64,000 nt of DNA from Paracidovorax oryzae ATCC 19882 (GTDB lineage: Bacteria > Pseudomonadota > Gammaproteobacteria > Burkholderiales > Burkholderiaceae_C): contig NZ_KK366049.1 in NCBI RefSeq assembly GCF_000687165.1, positions 256,304-320,303 on the forward strand. The letters run 5' to 3'. How positions within the stretch are numbered: position 1 is the first letter of the stretch; each line of letters starts with the position of its first letter. Under the pieces are notes generated by a model, which was given only the letters and a program-made list of their open reading frames with translations, did not search any database and had not been told where the DNA came from. Positions 62,945-64,000 of the stretch are shown one piece after another. The translations under genes were made by a program, and so were the position numbers.

Positions 62945-63586
62945 ATGATGTCAAAGAAAGAAATCGGTAAGCTCTTGGGTTTATGCGCTCCTGCGTCTGG
63001 TTCCGCGCTGAAAGCTGATGTTCAAGTATTTCGCAATTGTGCAGGTTCTATGGGTGAAGAACTGCACTACATGTTGTCGAAAATGAACGGTGGTTATGGA
63101 TTTGAAGGCGCTCTACATTTTTTCAGTGCAGATGAGGCTTGCAAGGATCTTTCCATCGAGCGTTGGAACTCCAGTGATCTGTGGCGGAGTGATTACAAGG
63201 AGTTGGATCCGTTAGGGTATTTTTTTGCCGAAGATGTTTTTGGGAATCAATTTTTTATAAAGGATGAAAAAATTTCCACCTTCGACCCTGAGACAGGGGA
63301 GACGGAAGAGATTGCAGATTCATTGAACGATTGGGCGTCAGAGATTATGGGCGACTATGATTTTTATACCGGTCATTCTTTGGCGCATGAATGGCAAGAA
63401 GTTCATGGACCAATTCCTCAGGGAAGTAGGTTGCTGCCGAAAATTCCTTTTGTCACAGGCGGTAAGTATGAGGTGGAAAATATTTATGCATTGAAATCTG
63501 TTAAGGCTATGAAGTACAGGGCTTCTATTGCGTTACAAATCAAAGATATGCCGGATGACTCAAAAATTAATATAAAAATAGACTAG
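62945..63586 (+). CDS. SMI1/KNR4 (SUKH)-like immunity protein
   Basis: 213 residues from ATG 62945 (62948 also possible). SUKH-like features: GSMGEELHYMLSKMNGGYGF with EGALHFFS near residue 35, RSDYKELDPLGYFFAEDVFG with NQFFIKDEKISTFDPETGET, and EIADSLNDWASEIMGDYDFY. AT-rich, cytosolic. It is stranded between two insertion sequences and is the last recognisable member of the Rhs immunity array. Confidence 0.75.
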   Translation: MMSKKEIGKLLGLCAPASGSALKADVQVFRNCAGSMGEELHYMLSKMNGGYGFEGALHFFSADEACKDLSIERWNSSDLWRSDYKELDPLGYFFAEDVFGNQFFIKDEKISTFDPETGETEEIADSLNDWASEIMGDYDFYTGHSLAHEWQEVHGPIPQGSRLLPKIPFVTGGKYEVENIYALKSVKAMKYRASIALQIKDMPDDSKINIKID

Positions 63587-63603
63587 TTAGATTTAATGGT
63601 TTA

Positions 63604-64000
63604 GAGCGTGTTATGAACTTCCCGCCGCAGCCAGCACCCGTGCGGCGGCAGGCAACATGAGCACGGCAAAGACCAGGAAATGCAGCCCGCCGAGCACTTC
63701 GGGTAGGCGCTCGTACTCCCGCGTGAGTCTGCGGAATCTCGCCAGCCAGCCGAAGCTGCGCTCCACCACCCAGCGCCGGGGTAGCAGCACGAAGCCCTTT
63801 TTCGCTTCGGGCAGCTTCACGATCTGCAGATCGATGCCGTTGTCCCTTGCAGCCTCTGCTGCCACCTCGCCCGTATAGCCCTGGTCCGCCCAGCCCAGCT
63901 TCACCGAGTGGCCCGTGGCCTGCTGTACGTCTTCGCACAGACGCTGCACCTGTGCGCTTTCCTGCTCATTGGCCGGCGTGACATGCACCACCAGCAGGTG
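63604..64000 (-). mobile_element. IS5-family (IS1031-like) element, right end outside window
   Basis: The end sequence GAGCGTGTTATGAACTT (63604-63620) is typical of this IS group's terminal repeat and is flanked by TTA (63601-63603), a likely 3-bp target site. The rest of the element continues beyond 64000. Confidence 0.7.
63611..64000 (-). CDS. IS5-family transposase (C-terminal part; start beyond window)
   Basis: 130 residues are visible, open to the window edge (HLLVVHVTPANEQESAQVQR). DDE-type features: GWADQGYTGEVAAEAARDNG carries the second catalytic Asp, and RRWVVERSFGWLARFRRLTR the catalytic Glu, followed by YERLPEVLGGLHFLVFAVLM. No lesions in the visible part. Confidence 0.88.
   Translation of the reverse strand, partial: HLLVVHVTPANEQESAQVQRLCEDVQQATGHSVKLGWADQGYTGEVAAEAARDNGIDLQIVKLPEAKKGFVLLPRRWVVERSFGWLARFRRLTREYERLPEVLGGLHFLVFAVLMLPAAARVLAAAGSS

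Noticed and set aside
1..64000. tRNA, rRNA or CRISPR features
   Set aside because: No cloverleaf-like sequences, rRNA signatures or regularly spaced direct repeats were recognised by reading. A covariance-model search would settle small RNAs.

Overview
The window is GC-rich, densely coded DNA from a betaproteobacterium of the family Comamonadaceae. The best fit is a plant-associated Acidovorax/Paracidovorax (avenae/citrulli type). This rests on gene content (lldPRD, Bug-type solute-binding protein, urt operon, orphan VgrG/Rhs cluster) and on a metallopeptidase effector-like gene preceded by a perfect plant-inducible-promoter (PIP) box. The genus call is inference. No rRNA, tRNA or CRISPR array was seen.

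Layout. 1-2866: LysR regulator (cut by the window edge), NAD-dependent epimerase, a small Rho_N-like protein and a DUF2269 membrane protein. 2909-6746: L-lactate operon lldP-lldR-lldD with two LldR-type operators. 6820-10750: DUF4189 secreted protein, a TonB receptor next to nikR, and a DUF3334 protein. 10888-18163: 5-oxoproline (pyroglutamate) utilisation locus with GntR regulator, MFS importer, pxpA, a DUF1445 putative hydro-lyase, fused pxpBC and a biotin carboxylase-BCCP protein. 18225-20031: M91 peptidase (candidate type III effector), a secreted protein and a small lipoprotein. 20083-23999: citryl-CoA lyase-like protein, CoA transferase and Bug solute-binding protein, divergent from an IclR regulator, with three copies of one operator between them. 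24141-28752: cytochrome b561 and two YceI proteins, Lrp regulator, glutathione transferase and dctA.

29088-35845: urea ABC transporter urtABCDE. Non-coding repeat blocks lie between urtA/urtB, urtB/urtC and urtD/urtE; the last is a ~670-bp imperfect palindrome. 36081-43185: degenerate cyclase-PilZ protein, CSD-DUF1294 protein, haloacid dehalogenase, MFS exporter, PAP2 phosphatase, diacylglycerol-kinase-like protein and metallophosphoesterase. 43245-47125: a TRAP-type periplasmic binding protein translationally coupled to a membrane GGDEF-EAL protein.

47251-63586: orphan type VI secretion effector island. It holds vgrG, a DUF6484 protein, a divergent DUF2169 adaptor, a helical hypothetical protein, a thiolase-fold protein that has lost its catalytic cysteine, and a 1602-residue PAAR-like/Rhs effector with an AHH-type nuclease tip and its overlapping immunity gene. 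Downstream is an AT-rich graveyard of displaced rhs 3' fragments, each followed by an immunity-like gene, plus one broken toxin tip with a frameshifted VOC partner. A decayed IS3-family element separates the last SUKH/SMI1 gene. An IS5-family transposase runs off the right edge.

How the genes work together: most of the window is carbon and nitrogen scavenging (lactate, oxoproline, C4-dicarboxylates, urea, a CoA-activated acid) with local regulators and recognisable operators. The right quarter is interbacterial competition machinery whose tips were acquired horizontally.
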